Shown one piece after another: positions 20,705 through 29,503 of a stretch of 64,000 bases of DNA. Under the pieces are notes generated by a model. It ran no database searches, was not told the origin of the DNA, and was given only the letters and a program-made list of their open reading frames with translations. The stretch covers positions 1-64,000 of the forward strand of contig CATJVQ010000022.1 in NCBI GenBank assembly GCA_949743955.1, in the 5' to 3' direction. A program made the translations under genes and the position numbers. Positions within the stretch are counted from its first letter, which is position 1; each line of letters opens with the position of its first letter. The DNA comes from an uncultured Oscillospiraceae bacterium (GTDB taxonomy: Bacteria; Bacillota; Clostridia; Oscillospirales; Ruminococcaceae).

Positions 20705-21766
20705 ATGAAAATCGGTATCATTGGCGGCGGCTGGCGCGCGGAGTTTTTCCTGCGCATAGCGAGGGAGCTGCCCGAGGAGTTTGAAGTCGTGGGCGTGGCG
20801 CGTACGAGCCGGGAGAAGGCGGCACAGACGGAGAAGACGTGGGGTGTCCCCGGCTGCGTGGGGGTGGACGAGCTCCTGGAAAGGCGGCCAGAATACGTTG
20901 TGCTCAGCGTGCCGCGGACAGAGGCCCTCGGCTTCCTCACGATCCTGCTGCGGAAGGAGGTCCCCGTCCTGTGCGAGACGCCGCCGGCTGCGTCCACGGA
21001 GGAACTTATCCGGCTCTGGGAGATGGCGCAATCGTCGCAGACGCCGCTGCTCGTGGCGGAGCAGTATTTTCTTCAGCCCTATCACAGCGCAAACCTGCGC
21101 CTGATCGAGGAGGGAGCGCTCGGAGAGGTGATCTCCATGCGAAACTCCATGATGCACGGGTATCACGGCATCAACATCATGCGGCGCGTGCTGGGTGTAG
21201 GAATGTCCGGCTGCCGCATCTCCGGGCGCGTGGACGAGTTCCCCATCACACATACCTGCGGGCGCGAGGGGCGGGATGTTTCCGGAAAAGTGGTCACGGC
21301 TCAGCGGGAGCTATTCCTCTTCGACTTCGAGGGCGGCAAAACCGGCGTCTGGGACTTTTCCGGCGAGCAGTATTTTTCGGATATCCGGGCCCGGCACCTC
21401 TCGGTAGAGGGAGTACGGGGAGAGATTTCTGATACAACTGTCCGTATATTAGATCGCGAGAATAAACCATGCGTAATGGATTACCGGCGGGGAGAGGCCG
21501 GGCCGTATTCGAATCTGGAAGGGTTTTCGGTTCAGGCGCTGGAGCTCGGCGGACGGCGGCTCTGGGAGAACCCGTTCCCTGGCGCACGTCTCTCCGATGA
21601 TGAGCTGGCTGTCGCATGCCTGATGAGGAATCTCCGGCGGCATCTGCAGAAGGGGGAAGAGCTTTGTTATCCGCTCTCTGAAGGTCTTCAGGACGCGCAT
21701 CTCGCCTTCTGCCTGGACGAAGCAAAACGGTCAGGAACAGTCAAGACAGCCATATGTCCATGGTAG
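20705..21766 (+). CDS. Gfo/Idh/MocA-family oxidoreductase
   Basis: A 353-residue NAD(P)-dependent oxidoreductase. The Rossmann motif is at the N-terminus (MKIGIIGGGWRAEFF). The second conserved block CETPPAAS (near 95) corresponds to the usual CEKP block, with the catalytic Lys replaced by Thr (CETP). Such replacement may mean altered chemistry. The rest fits the alpha/beta substrate domain. Substrate is unknown. Upstream lies a ribosome site AGAAGGTGG. No partner gene is close, and the sugar importer downstream is separated by ~500 bp. Confidence 0.8.
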   Translation: MKIGIIGGGWRAEFFLRIARELPEEFEVVGVARTSREKAAQTEKTWGVPGCVGVDELLERRPEYVVLSVPRTEALGFLTILLRKEVPVLCETPPAASTEELIRLWEMAQSSQTPLLVAEQYFLQPYHSANLRLIEEGALGEVISMRNSMMHGYHGINIMRRVLGVGMSGCRISGRVDEFPITHTCGREGRDVSGKVVTAQRELFLFDFEGGKTGVWDFSGEQYFSDIRARHLSVEGVRGEISDTTVRILDRENKPCVMDYRRGEAGPYSNLEGFSVQALELGGRRLWENPFPGARLSDDELAVACLMRNLRRHLQKGEELCYPLSEGLQDAHLAFCLDEAKRSGTVKTAICPW

Positions 21767-21924
21767 AAGGACAAATAACGAATTGTTAAAAAAATTTAAA
21801 GAAAACCCTCCGTTTTTAAATTATTCCCCCGATTTCTTTGATATAGGGGAAAAATGAGGCTTAAAATACACAAAAAGAAAAGAAAATTTAACAAAAAAGA
21901 TGGCAGTTTTTCTTACAATAGATA

Positions 21925-21953
21925 TTGCAAAATGTTGAATTTTATGATAGAAT
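21925..21953 (+). promoter_or_regulatory. promoter of the first sugar-importer operon
   Basis: TTGCAA (21925-21930), a 17-bp spacer and TAGAAT (21948-21953). The start would be near 21960, leaving a leader of ~305 nt. Confidence 0.6.
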
Positions 21954-22060
21954 GTCTGCGTTGTTCATAATTTGTTTGCCTAAGTGGCGGACAGGCAGGA
22001 AGATCGGGCAAAAAATCACATGAGTATAAAAGATATCGGATTTGCAAAATGAAAGATTAA

Positions 22061-22114
22061 GATAGTTTGCCGGGTTTGTCCATACCGGATATAGGCAAGC
22101 GTGAGCAAACTATC
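22061..22114 (+). promoter_or_regulatory. structured leader element (10-bp perfect stem)
   Basis: GATAGTTTGC (22061-22070) and GCAAACTATC (22105-22114) form a perfect 10-bp stem. The 34-nt interior contains a further CCGG...CCGG hairpin. There is no T-run, so it is not an intrinsic terminator. It could be a cis-regulatory RNA or a protein-binding site. Confidence 0.5.
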
Positions 22115-22264
22115 AAAGAGATTAGATTGGCAAAAAGATATCAGATTGGTAATTGGTAAAAGGAAAGATTGTTGTCAAATCATGTAGTAGGATCACGGGT
22201 GCCGGCAAAGCTGCGGATCTTTCAACTATCTTCTTTACAAATAACCTTTCAGGAGGAAAATGAA

Positions 22265-23602
22265 ATGAAAAAGAAAGCAGTCTTTGCGTGGCTCCTCGCC
22301 GCGGCGATGGCGAGTTCAATGGTTGGCTGCGGCGGCGGTGGGAGCTCCAGTTCCGCTCCGGCTGCGGACAATAACGCTGCTCCGGCGGCAGACAATAATG
22401 CCGCTCCGGCGGCAGACAATAATGCCGCTCCGGCAGCGGACAGCAATGCCGGTGGGGATGCTGTCGAGGTTGAGTTCTATTTGCTCAAGCCGGAATGTGA
22501 GACCGTCATGAATGAGCTCATCGACAAATTTAACGCCGCGAACCCCGGCATCAAGGTTTATCAGACTGTCGTGGCCGACGCCGGCACGGTTCTGCAGACA
22601 CGCCTGTCCACCAACGAGATGCCCGACACGCTCAACACCTTTCCGGCCGAGGATAAGTATAAGTCGATGTTCGACGATGATCGGATGGTTGAACTGACCG
22701 ATCAGCCCTTCATGAGCAATGTGCAGGACGCTATGCTCCAGATGTCCGCCTACAACGGCAAGCAGTACGCCATGCCCATGACCCTGAGCTCCTACGGTAT
22801 CTATTACCGCACGGACATCTTTGAGGAGAAGGGCATCAAGGAGCCGACTACATACGACGAGCTTATTGATGCGTGCAAGACCCTGCATGACGCCGGTATC
22901 GACGCTTTCGCGCTCCCGAACAAGGACGCAGGCAACTGCGCGCAGCGCATGGAACGCCTGACGGGCGTGCTCAACCACGATTCCCACGAGGAGTTCAAGA
23001 AGATTAAATCCGGCGAGATGGCTCTCGAGGACAGCGAGTGCATCCGCAAGTTCGCTGAGATGTTCGTGGAAATCTCGCAGTACTCCACGGCGGACTCCCT
23101 GGGCCTCGACTATGAGTCCGCGGTCGCGGATCTGGTCAACGGCAAGGCGGCCATGATGATCTCCGGCACCTGGATGCTCTCCACCATGCAGAACGCCAAT
23201 CCGGATATCGCCATCAAGCTCATTCCCTTCCCCGATCCGCTCGGCAAGCCCGCCTCTGTGCCGGTCAATATCGACACCTCCTTCTCTGTCTCTGCGGACA
23301 GCAAGTATCAGGCCGAGGGCCTCAAGTTCCTTGAGTTCCTCTCCCAGACCGAGAATGCCCAGACCTACTACAATGTCGACGGCAACGTCAACATGATCAA
23401 GGGCGTTGTGTTTGATAAGACCCAGCATCAGATGATGAAGGACCTCATGGACAAGGGCGATATGTTCTTAACCCAGGTCAACTTCTGGCCCACCGGCCTG
23501 CGTGAAGCGGTTCGTCCGGCTTCCCAGCAGATCTTTGTGGATCATGACGTCGACGCATATGTCCAGGCCTTTGGCGCCGCTATCAACGAGCTTTATCAGT
23601 AA
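22265..23602 (+). CDS. sugar ABC transporter substrate-binding lipoprotein (CUT1)
   Basis: A 445-residue extracellular sugar-capture protein tethered by lipid. The signal peptide ends in a lipobox (SSMVGC, Cys22). A low-complexity linker of four Ala/Pro/Asn-rich 8-residue repeats follows, then a MalE/UgpB-type fold with FYLLKPECETVMNELIDKF and NPDIAIKLIPFPDP. The start at 22265 is set by AGGAGG eight bases upstream. The open frame extends to 22169 without a site. It heads an operon with two permeases and a hydrolase. The sugar is unknown. Confidence 0.92.
   Translation: MKKKAVFAWLLAAAMASSMVGCGGGGSSSSAPAADNNAAPAADNNAAPAADNNAAPAADSNAGGDAVEVEFYLLKPECETVMNELIDKFNAANPGIKVYQTVVADAGTVLQTRLSTNEMPDTLNTFPAEDKYKSMFDDDRMVELTDQPFMSNVQDAMLQMSAYNGKQYAMPMTLSSYGIYYRTDIFEEKGIKEPTTYDELIDACKTLHDAGIDAFALPNKDAGNCAQRMERLTGVLNHDSHEEFKKIKSGEMALEDSECIRKFAEMFVEISQYSTADSLGLDYESAVADLVNGKAAMMISGTWMLSTMQNANPDIAIKLIPFPDPLGKPASVPVNIDTSFSVSADSKYQAEGLKFLEFLSQTENAQTYYNVDGNVNMIKGVVFDKTQHQMMKDLMDKGDMFLTQVNFWPTGLREAVRPASQQIFVDHDVDAYVQAFGAAINELYQ
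22355..22450 (+). repeat. 24-bp tandem repeat x4 inside the binding-protein gene
   Basis: Four in-frame 24-bp units (starting 22355, 22379, 22403, 22427) encode the APAADNNA-type linker after the lipobox. Units two and three are identical, and the outer two differ at a few bases. Such repeats are prone to length change by slippage and would alter tether length. Confidence 0.9.
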
Positions 23603-23694
23603 GAAAATCCGATAGTTTTTTGGCGCGGGGAGGACGCTGCGGCGTTCTCCCCGCACCGTAAAAACAGGGATCTCTGAAGGGAGGAGAAGTACAC

Positions 23695-24609
23695 ATGTCC
23701 GTTGCTACCAAATCGCGCGAGACTCCGGTCCAGAACCGCGGCGCAACGCGCAGCAAGCGAATCACCTTCGCCCTGATGACGCTGCCCGGCCTGCTGCTTT
23801 ACAGCGCGTTTTTTATCTTCCCGGTCCTTATGGGCATTTATTACGGGATGACTGACTGGAACGGCATCACCCGCAAGTTCAATTTTATCGGCCTGGCCAA
23901 CTATGCGCGCATCTTCCAGGACGATCGCTTCCTGAGAGCGCTTCTCTTTAACCTGCGCTACTGCATTATGCTTACCGTGTGCATTGTGGCTCTGGGCATC
24001 GCCCTTGCGCTGCTTCTCAACAGCAAGATTAAGGGCATCACAGCCTACCGGGCAATGTATTTTGTACCGGCCGTTCTCAGCGGCATCACCGTGGGCCTCA
24101 TCTTTAACCAGATCCTCTACCGCGCCATTCCGCCTATCGGCCAGGCGCTCGGGATTGAGTTCCTCTCCAAGAATATTCTTTCCGATCCGAAGCTCGCCGT
24201 CTACGGCATCCTCTTTGTCAATGTCTGGCAGGGTGTCGCGATGCCGACGCTTCTCTTCCTCGCGGGGCTCCAGTCCATCCCGGCGGATCTTTACGAGGCT
24301 GCGTCCCTCGATGGAGCGAATATTTTACAGCAGTTCTGGTATATCACCCTCCCCTTCCTCGTTCCGGTGCTGACAGTCGTGATGGTTCTCACGGTCAAGG
24401 GCGGGCTGATGATTTTCGATTATATCAAAGCCCTTACCGACGGCGGCCCGGGCGGTGTGACGGAAAGCGTTTCGCTCCTCATCTACTCCAACGCCTTCAG
24501 TGAGAACAAATACAGCTATGCGATTGCCGAAGCCATCATTGTCGGTATCATCATTGCGCTGATTTCGGCCGTTCAGATTTCCATTTCCAATAAGAAGAAG
24601 GTCGACTGA
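23695..24609 (+). CDS. sugar ABC transporter permease (MalF/UgpA type)
   Basis: A 304-residue inner-membrane permease with six or so helices. The EAA loop, which docks the ATPase, reads YEAASLDGANILQQFWYITLP. It follows the binding protein by ~90 bp behind a GGGAGGAG site. Its partner is the next gene. No ATPase gene is in the operon. Confidence 0.92.
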   Translation: MSVATKSRETPVQNRGATRSKRITFALMTLPGLLLYSAFFIFPVLMGIYYGMTDWNGITRKFNFIGLANYARIFQDDRFLRALLFNLRYCIMLTVCIVALGIALALLLNSKIKGITAYRAMYFVPAVLSGITVGLIFNQILYRAIPPIGQALGIEFLSKNILSDPKLAVYGILFVNVWQGVAMPTLLFLAGLQSIPADLYEAASLDGANILQQFWYITLPFLVPVLTVVMVLTVKGGLMIFDYIKALTDGGPGGVTESVSLLIYSNAFSENKYSYAIAEAIIVGIIIALISAVQISISNKKKVD

Positions 24610-24647
24610 AAAACAGGTTTTTCAGTTCGGAAAGGAGTGAATTAAGC

Positions 24648-25481
24648 GTGAATCACAGCAAATCAAGCGCCGTTCTGCGTCATATTTTGCTCCTCATCGG
24701 CGTAGGGTTTATTATTCTGCCCCTGTATATGACGATCATCACTGCCTTTAAGACCCCGGCGGAGAATATGGCGAGCTTCTTCGCGTTCCCGCAGTCCTTT
24801 AATCTGGAGAACTTTAAAGGCGTTCTGGAAGGCGGCGGGTATTTCCGGGCGTTCTTCAACACGGTTTATATCACGGCGCTGGTCATTCTCGGGAATATGG
24901 CGATCATGCCTGCCATGAGCTATGCCATCTCCCGCTCGATGGATACCTCCCGTATCTACCGGATCGTGTATTACTTCCTGCTGCTCGGTATCTTCATCCC
25001 GTTTGAAGTGAAGATGATGCCGCTCGTTAAGCTCATGTCCTGGCTGCATCTGCTGCATCCGACAGGGCTCGTCATCCTGTGTATCTCGTCCTCCACGTGC
25101 GAAGCGGTGTTCCTCTATGTCGGGTTCCTCTATTCCATCCCCAAGGAAATGGAGGAGGCCGCCTATATCGATGGCGCCACCACCCTGCAGACGTATACCA
25201 AAGTGGTTTTCCCACTTCTCAAACCCATGATGGCCACCGTGCTCATCCGCAACGGCTTATGGATCTGGAACGACTTTATGCTCCCTCTGGTAACGCTCAA
25301 CCGTTCCGACAAGTTCTGGACCCTGACCCTCTTCCAATATAATTTCCGCACGGAGTACAGCGTGGACTACTCCCGCACCTTTGCCGCGTTCTGTATGTCC
25401 ATGCTCCCGATTCTGGTTTTCTATGTCTTCATGCAGAAGAACATCATCGGCGGTCTGACCAGCGGAGCGGTCAAGAGCTAA
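24648..25481 (+). CDS. sugar ABC transporter permease (MalG/UgpE type)
   Basis: A 277-residue permease with six helices. The EAA loop is EEAAYIDGATTLQTYTKVVFP. It begins at a GTG-like frame start (24648) behind AAAGGAG. It is the second half of the CUT1 pore, with the gene upstream. It ends 14 bp before the hydrolase gene. Confidence 0.92.
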   Translation: MNHSKSSAVLRHILLLIGVGFIILPLYMTIITAFKTPAENMASFFAFPQSFNLENFKGVLEGGGYFRAFFNTVYITALVILGNMAIMPAMSYAISRSMDTSRIYRIVYYFLLLGIFIPFEVKMMPLVKLMSWLHLLHPTGLVILCISSSTCEAVFLYVGFLYSIPKEMEEAAYIDGATTLQTYTKVVFPLLKPMMATVLIRNGLWIWNDFMLPLVTLNRSDKFWTLTLFQYNFRTEYSVDYSRTFAAFCMSMLPILVFYVFMQKNIIGGLTSGAVKS

Positions 25482-25495
25482 AGGAGAGAGCTTAA

Positions 25496-26323
25496 ATGAA
25501 AATTCAGTATCTGGGTACCGCAGCCGCCGAAGGGTGGCCTGGACTCTACTGTAACTGTGAGGTCTGCAAGGAAGCGGCGCGGCGTGGAGGAAAGGATCTG
25601 CGCACGCGCAGCCAAGCGGTGATCGACGGACATCTCCTCGTGGACTTCCCGCCGGACACCTATCTGCACATGCTTTATCAAGGCCTGCGCCTGCCGGAGG
25701 TGAGCAGCATCCTCCTCACGCACGCGCATCAGGATCACTTCTACCCACTGGATCTGACCATGCGCGGCCACGGCTTTTCCGATGATGTTAACGGCTGCCT
25801 GACAGTCTACGGCGACGAGACCGGCGAAAAGCTGTTCCATCAGGACGTGGATGCGTGCGATAAGCGGTGGGGCCTTGCAGAGCTGCTGGCGTATAAAGTG
25901 ATTCCGGAGTTTGTCCCGTTTGAGGTGGAGGGCTACACGGTAACGCCTCTTCTGGCCAGCCACGACCGGCGGGAGCGCTGCCTTCTCTACATCATCGAGA
26001 AGGATGGCAAACGCCTCTTATACGCGAACGATACGGGCCTGTTCCCGGACGCGACATGGGAGTATCTCCGCGGGCAGCGGTTCGACCTCGTAAGCATGGA
26101 CTGCACGATGGGCCGGCACAAGGAAGGAACAAATCACATGGGCCTTCCGGATAACGCCGAGATGCAGAAACGTCTCACAGAGATGGGCTGCGCTGACACG
26201 GGGACAAAATGGGTCATCACCCATTTCTCACACCACGGCGGGCTTCTGCACAGGGAGCTCGAGGAGGCCGCGAAGCCCTATGGCTTCATGGTCGCTTACG
26301 ACGGATTCACCGTGGAGTTTTAA
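25496..26323 (+). CDS. metallo-beta-lactamase-fold hydrolase, PhnP-like
   Basis: A 275-residue cytoplasmic protein with the metal-binding motif THAHQDH (His76, His78, Asp80, His81) and an N-terminal Cys-rich zinc site (CNCEVC, residues 19-24) as in PhnP. YANDTGLFP and THFSHHGG are further metal-site segments. PhnP is a cyclic phosphodiesterase, so a phosphorylated or cyclic sugar intermediate from the imported sugar is a reasonable but unproven substrate. It is the last gene of the importer operon and is followed by a strong terminator. Confidence 0.82.
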   Translation: MKIQYLGTAAAEGWPGLYCNCEVCKEAARRGGKDLRTRSQAVIDGHLLVDFPPDTYLHMLYQGLRLPEVSSILLTHAHQDHFYPLDLTMRGHGFSDDVNGCLTVYGDETGEKLFHQDVDACDKRWGLAELLAYKVIPEFVPFEVEGYTVTPLLASHDRRERCLLYIIEKDGKRLLYANDTGLFPDATWEYLRGQRFDLVSMDCTMGRHKEGTNHMGLPDNAEMQKRLTEMGCADTGTKWVITHFSHHGGLLHRELEEAAKPYGFMVAYDGFTVEF

Positions 26324-26349
26324 CCGTTTGAGGTTCAATATGTGGAAAA

Positions 26350-26379
26350 CCAGGGGCGGCTTGCCGCCCCTGGTTTTTG
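26350..26379 (+). terminator. terminator of the first importer operon
   Basis: An 11-bp GC-rich stem (CCAGGGGCGGC / GCCGCCCCTGG) with a two-base loop followed by a T-run, 26 bp after the hydrolase stop. Confidence 0.9.
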
Positions 26380-26522
26380 TCTCTTCAATTTTCTTTTACA
26401 GAGTTATGAGGAAGCCGAAGCTCTCTGTAAGCAGGAGCGCATTGGTCGCTGAGAGATAGGCAGCTTATACACTAGCGACTTTGCAGGTAACGGATAAAGA
26501 GAATAACTATTTGTTATAGCAA

Positions 26523-26558
26523 CAGAAAAGCGGACGGCTTAAGCCGTCCGCTTTTCTG
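26523..26558. terminator. bidirectional terminator (36-bp palindrome)
   Basis: A perfect 18-bp inverted repeat centred at 26540/26541 with A/T-rich outer ends (CAGAAAAG / CTTTTCTG). It lies 6 bp beyond the end of the minus-strand secreted-protein gene and can terminate from either side. The sequence between it and the upstream terminator (26380-26522) shows no gene. Confidence 0.85.
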
Positions 26559-26564
26559 TCTGTG

Positions 26565-27248
26565 TTACTTCTGGCTGCTGCCAAGGGTGATGGAGGAACC
26601 GAGGGTGGGCCTGCGGTTTCTCCCCGTGGAAGGGCTGACCCCCGCCGGGGTTGCCACCTTCTTCACAAAGGAGGGGCTGGCCCCGCAGATCGACGCACCA
26701 CTGACCGCATAGGCCGAAGCGATACGCGCGCCGCTGTCGATCTGGATGTGTACGCCCCGGCTGAGGGCGAGCACGTTCAGAAGCGACGCGTCCGGCCCGA
26801 TCTGGACCCTGGCCCTGCCGCGGATCATCGCCCGCAGAACGGTTCCGTCAATATAGATGTGTCCGGAGGCGGCATTCACCGTCAGGTTCTCAATGGATGC
26901 CGAAATACCGACATATACCCCGGTGGGCAGGGATTCATCGATCACCACTTCGCTGAGCGTGCCGTCGAGTTCCAGGCGTTTCTGCTTCCCGAGTGAAATC
27001 CGGCGCGTGGCGCCTTCGCCGTCGGTAAATGCGGCGACGATGTCCCCATCCTGCCCATAGAGGCGCAGCCGCTCCCCTTCGAGCGTATACGCCGATTCTG
27101 CGCCGCTGGTGAGATTCGTGAAGTACAGCGTGCTGTCGTCCATGCTGATGCCATAGCCGTCGGATTCTGCCGCGGCCGCTCCCATGGCCGCTCCGAACAC
27201 TACCGCTCCGCTGAGAGCAAGCGCCAGCATCCGATGTTTCCATTTCAT
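26565..27248 (-). CDS. secreted protein with beta-rich repeat body
   Basis: A 227-residue exported protein. The signal peptide (MKWKHRMLALALSGAVVF, cleavage after an Ala run near residue 27) is clear. The mature part alternates short hydrophobic strands with Gly and polar turns (for instance ASIENLTVNAASGHIYIDGT), reminiscent of a bactofilin- or beta-helix-like fold. The last 35 residues are Ser/Thr/Gly/Arg-rich. No enzyme motif is seen. Family and function are not recognised. Confidence 0.65.
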   Translation of the reverse strand: MKWKHRMLALALSGAVVFGAAMGAAAAESDGYGISMDDSTLYFTNLTSGAESAYTLEGERLRLYGQDGDIVAAFTDGEGATRRISLGKQKRLELDGTLSEVVIDESLPTGVYVGISASIENLTVNAASGHIYIDGTVLRAMIRGRARVQIGPDASLLNVLALSRGVHIQIDSGARIASAYAVSGASICGASPSFVKKVATPAGVSPSTGRNRRPTLGSSITLGSSQK

Positions 27249-27315
27249 TGTGGCTTCATCCTTTCTTTACTGGGAGTTCGTTTCAGCATCTATGTAAATT
27301 TTGCTAAAACCAAAA

Positions 27316-27350
27316 GAAAAAAGCGGCGGAATCTGAAAATTCCGTCGCTT
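27316..27350 (-). terminator. terminator downstream of xthA
   Basis: On the minus strand a stem AAGCGACGGAAT / ATTCCGCCGCTT (one mismatch) is followed by TTTTTTC, ~90 bp after the xthA stop. It closes the asnS-larE-aminotransferase-xthA unit. Confidence 0.8.
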
Positions 27351-27436
27351 CCCGTTGTTTTCTGGCAGAATCTATTATAACAGTTTCCCTTGCAGGATGC
27401 AAGGACTCAGGGGAACTGGTCGAATTTTACAGCCTT

Positions 27437-28195
27437 TTACAGTGCATCCTCGTTGATCAGCAGCCCGACAGGACAGTGATCGCTCCCCAGGATATCCGCG
27501 TAAATCAGGCTGTCGCGGACGGCAGGGCGCAGGCGGTCGGAGCAGATGAAGTAGTCGATGCGCCAGCCGGCATTCTTTTCGCGCGCGTGGAACATGTAGC
27601 TCCACCAGGTGTACGCTCCCTCTTTGTCCGGATAGAGGGAACGGAATGTGTCGGTAAAGCCGGAGGAGAGGAGCTCCTCCATTTTCGCGCGCTCCTCTTT
27701 GGAATAGCCCGCGTTCCCCTCGTTCTGTCGGGGATTTTTAAGGTCGATGGGCGAGCGCGCCACGTTCAGATCACCGCACAGGATCACCGGCTTCTCTTTG
27801 TCTAGGCGGCACAGGTACGCGCGCAGCGTATCCTCAAACGCGACACGGTAATCAATGCGCGCGAGCTCCCTCTGGGCGTTGGGTGTGTAGCAGGTCACGA
27901 CAAACAGGTTCGGGTATTCAAGCGTGATAACACGGCCCTCCTCATCCGGAGCGCCTAGCCCGAAACGGACAGAGAGCGGCTCTCTGCGGCAGAACGCCGC
28001 CGTCCCGGAATACCCCTTCCTGACGGCGCTGTTCCAGTACTGACGGTACCCCGGCGTGGGCAGTTCGAGCTGATCGGGCTGGAGCTTTGTCTCCTGCAAA
28101 CAGAAGATGTCGGCCCCCTCCGCCGCGAAAAAGTCGCCAAACCCCTTCCCCACGCACGCGCGCAGGCCATTGACGTTCCAGGAAATCAGCTTCAT
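27437..28195 (-). CDS. xthA: exodeoxyribonuclease III / AP endonuclease
   Basis: A 252-residue base-excision-repair nuclease that cuts at abasic sites and removes 3' blocks. It has the full EEP-fold motif set: MKLISWNVNGLRA, LQETKL (metal-binding Glu), CGDLNVA (catalytic Asp), RIDYFICS and SDHCPVG (catalytic His). Its ATG overlaps the upstream aminotransferase stop by 4 bases. Confidence 0.96.
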   Translation of the reverse strand: MKLISWNVNGLRACVGKGFGDFFAAEGADIFCLQETKLQPDQLELPTPGYRQYWNSAVRKGYSGTAAFCRREPLSVRFGLGAPDEEGRVITLEYPNLFVVTCYTPNAQRELARIDYRVAFEDTLRAYLCRLDKEKPVILCGDLNVARSPIDLKNPRQNEGNAGYSKEERAKMEELLSSGFTDTFRSLYPDKEGAYTWWSYMFHAREKNAGWRIDYFICSDRLRPAVRDSLIYADILGSDHCPVGLLINEDAL

Positions 28196-29484
28196 ACAGC
28201 GCCTTCCAGCAGCTTCTCCGCCGCGGCGAGCCTAACGCACAGGCAGAAAAGCTCCGCCGCCTGGCACAGATCGCCGAGGCTCGGGTAGGTCGGCGCGATG
28301 CGGATGTTCTGATCCTGCGGGTCACGCCCATACGGGAACGCGGCTCCCGCGCCCGTGAGCGTGACGCCCGCCTCCTTGCACAGCGCGACAACACGCTTCG
28401 CGCAGCCGGGCAGGACGTCCACCGAGATGAAGTAGCCCCCTTCCGGACGTGTCCACTGCGCGATACCCGTGCCGGAGAGGTTTTCGTCGAAGATGCGCAG
28501 CACCGCCTCGAACTTCGGGCGGAGAATGTCGGCGAGCACCGCCATATGCCGCAGAAGCGTTTCGCGGTTTTTATAGAAGTGCGCGTGGCGGAGCTGGTTA
28601 ATTTTATCAAAGCCGAGGGTTTGGAAGCTCATCTGCTTACGCAGCCACGCCACATTGTTCGGCGACGCCGCCAGACATGAGAGTCCCCCGCCGCTGAAGG
28701 AGATTTTCGACATCGACATGAATTCATACACCATGTCTTCGCTCCCCTCTTCCTTACAGGCGTCGAAGATATTGAGGAGGGTATGGGGGCGATCTGGGTA
28801 GAGATCGTGGACAAAATAGGCATTGTCCCAGAAGATGCGGAAATCGTCGGCCGCGGGCTTCAGGCGCGCGAAACGGCGGACAGTCTCGTCCGAATAGACA
28901 ATGCCCGTCGGGTTGCCGTACTTCGGCACACACCAGATGCCTTTGACGGACGGGTCATGGTTGACCAGCCGCTCGACCTCATCCATATCCGGGCCGTTTT
29001 CATCCATGGGGATGCTCACCAGCTCGAAGCCGAACTGCTCCGTAATGGCGAAGTGGCGATCATACCCGGGCACGGGGCAGAGGAACTTGAGCGGCCCCTG
29101 TTTGACCCACGGCTGTTTTCCGCCGTAGACCCCTAAGAGCAGCGCCCGACCCACACAGTCATACATCGCGTTTAAGGACGAGTTCCCCCCAACGATGATC
29201 TGCTCCGGCGGGACGCCCAGGATCTCGCCGAACAGGCGCTTCACCTCGGGAATACCGTCGAACAGGCCGTAGTTACGGACATCCTCGCCGGTCTCGCAGT
29301 GCAGATCGCTTTTGGAGCCGAGGACGTCCAAAAGCTCCAGCGAGCAGTCCAGCCCTTCCGGCGACGGCTTCCCGCGCGACATGTCCAGCCGCAGGCCCAG
29401 TGTCCGGACAGCGTCGTACCGTGCACAGAGTGTGTCCCTCATCTTTAAGAGCTCCTCCCGGGGGAGTGTCTTCATGTTTTCCAA
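28192..29484 (-). CDS. PLP-dependent aminotransferase, aspartate aminotransferase type Ic (MocR-like domain)
   Basis: A cytoplasmic aminotransferase of about 430 residues. It carries RGKPSPEGLDCSLELLD near the N-terminus, the Asn/Tyr cofactor region NAYFVHDLY, and the likely Schiff-base Lys in SMSKISFSGGGL. Sequence style matches the Aminotran_MocR family of type Ic aspartate aminotransferases, without a DNA-binding domain. The probable start is TTG 29484, since AGGAGG lies 10 nt upstream; ATG 29475 is an alternative. Longer readings would run into larE. It is 19 bp after larE. Confidence 0.85.
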   Translation of the reverse strand: MENMKTLPREELLKMRDTLCARYDAVRTLGLRLDMSRGKPSPEGLDCSLELLDVLGSKSDLHCETGEDVRNYGLFDGIPEVKRLFGEILGVPPEQIIVGGNSSLNAMYDCVGRALLLGVYGGKQPWVKQGPLKFLCPVPGYDRHFAITEQFGFELVSIPMDENGPDMDEVERLVNHDPSVKGIWCVPKYGNPTGIVYSDETVRRFARLKPAADDFRIFWDNAYFVHDLYPDRPHTLLNIFDACKEEGSEDMVYEFMSMSKISFSGGGLSCLAASPNNVAWLRKQMSFQTLGFDKINQLRHAHFYKNRETLLRHMAVLADILRPKFEAVLRIFDENLSGTGIAQWTRPEGGYFISVDVLPGCAKRVVALCKEAGVTLTGAGAAFPYGRDPQDQNIRIAPTYPSLGDLCQAAELFCLCVRLAAAEKLLEGAV

Positions 29485-29503
29485 TTTCAGATTGCCTCCT
29501 ATT

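Larger units (their letters stand above)
21767..22264. other. AT-rich intergenic region: promoter and long leader of importer operon
   Basis: About 500 bp with no convincing gene. It holds a sigma-A promoter (21925-21953) and, in the ~300-nt transcribed leader, a strong inverted repeat (22061-22114) and several scattered copies of AGATATC/AGATTGG-like words. A ribosome site AGGAGG lies just before the binding-protein gene. The long leader suggests regulation after transcription start. Confidence 0.6.

Noticed and set aside
22061-22114. c-di-GMP or other known riboswitch
   Set aside because: I see none of the conserved cores of the classes I can recall; only the stem is strong.
22355-22450. 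CRISPR-like short repeats
   Set aside because: The units are directly tandem with no spacers and are in frame inside a lipoprotein gene.
28629-28823. Extra small genes inside the aminotransferase
   Set aside because: They are alternative frames in a well-supported enzyme gene.
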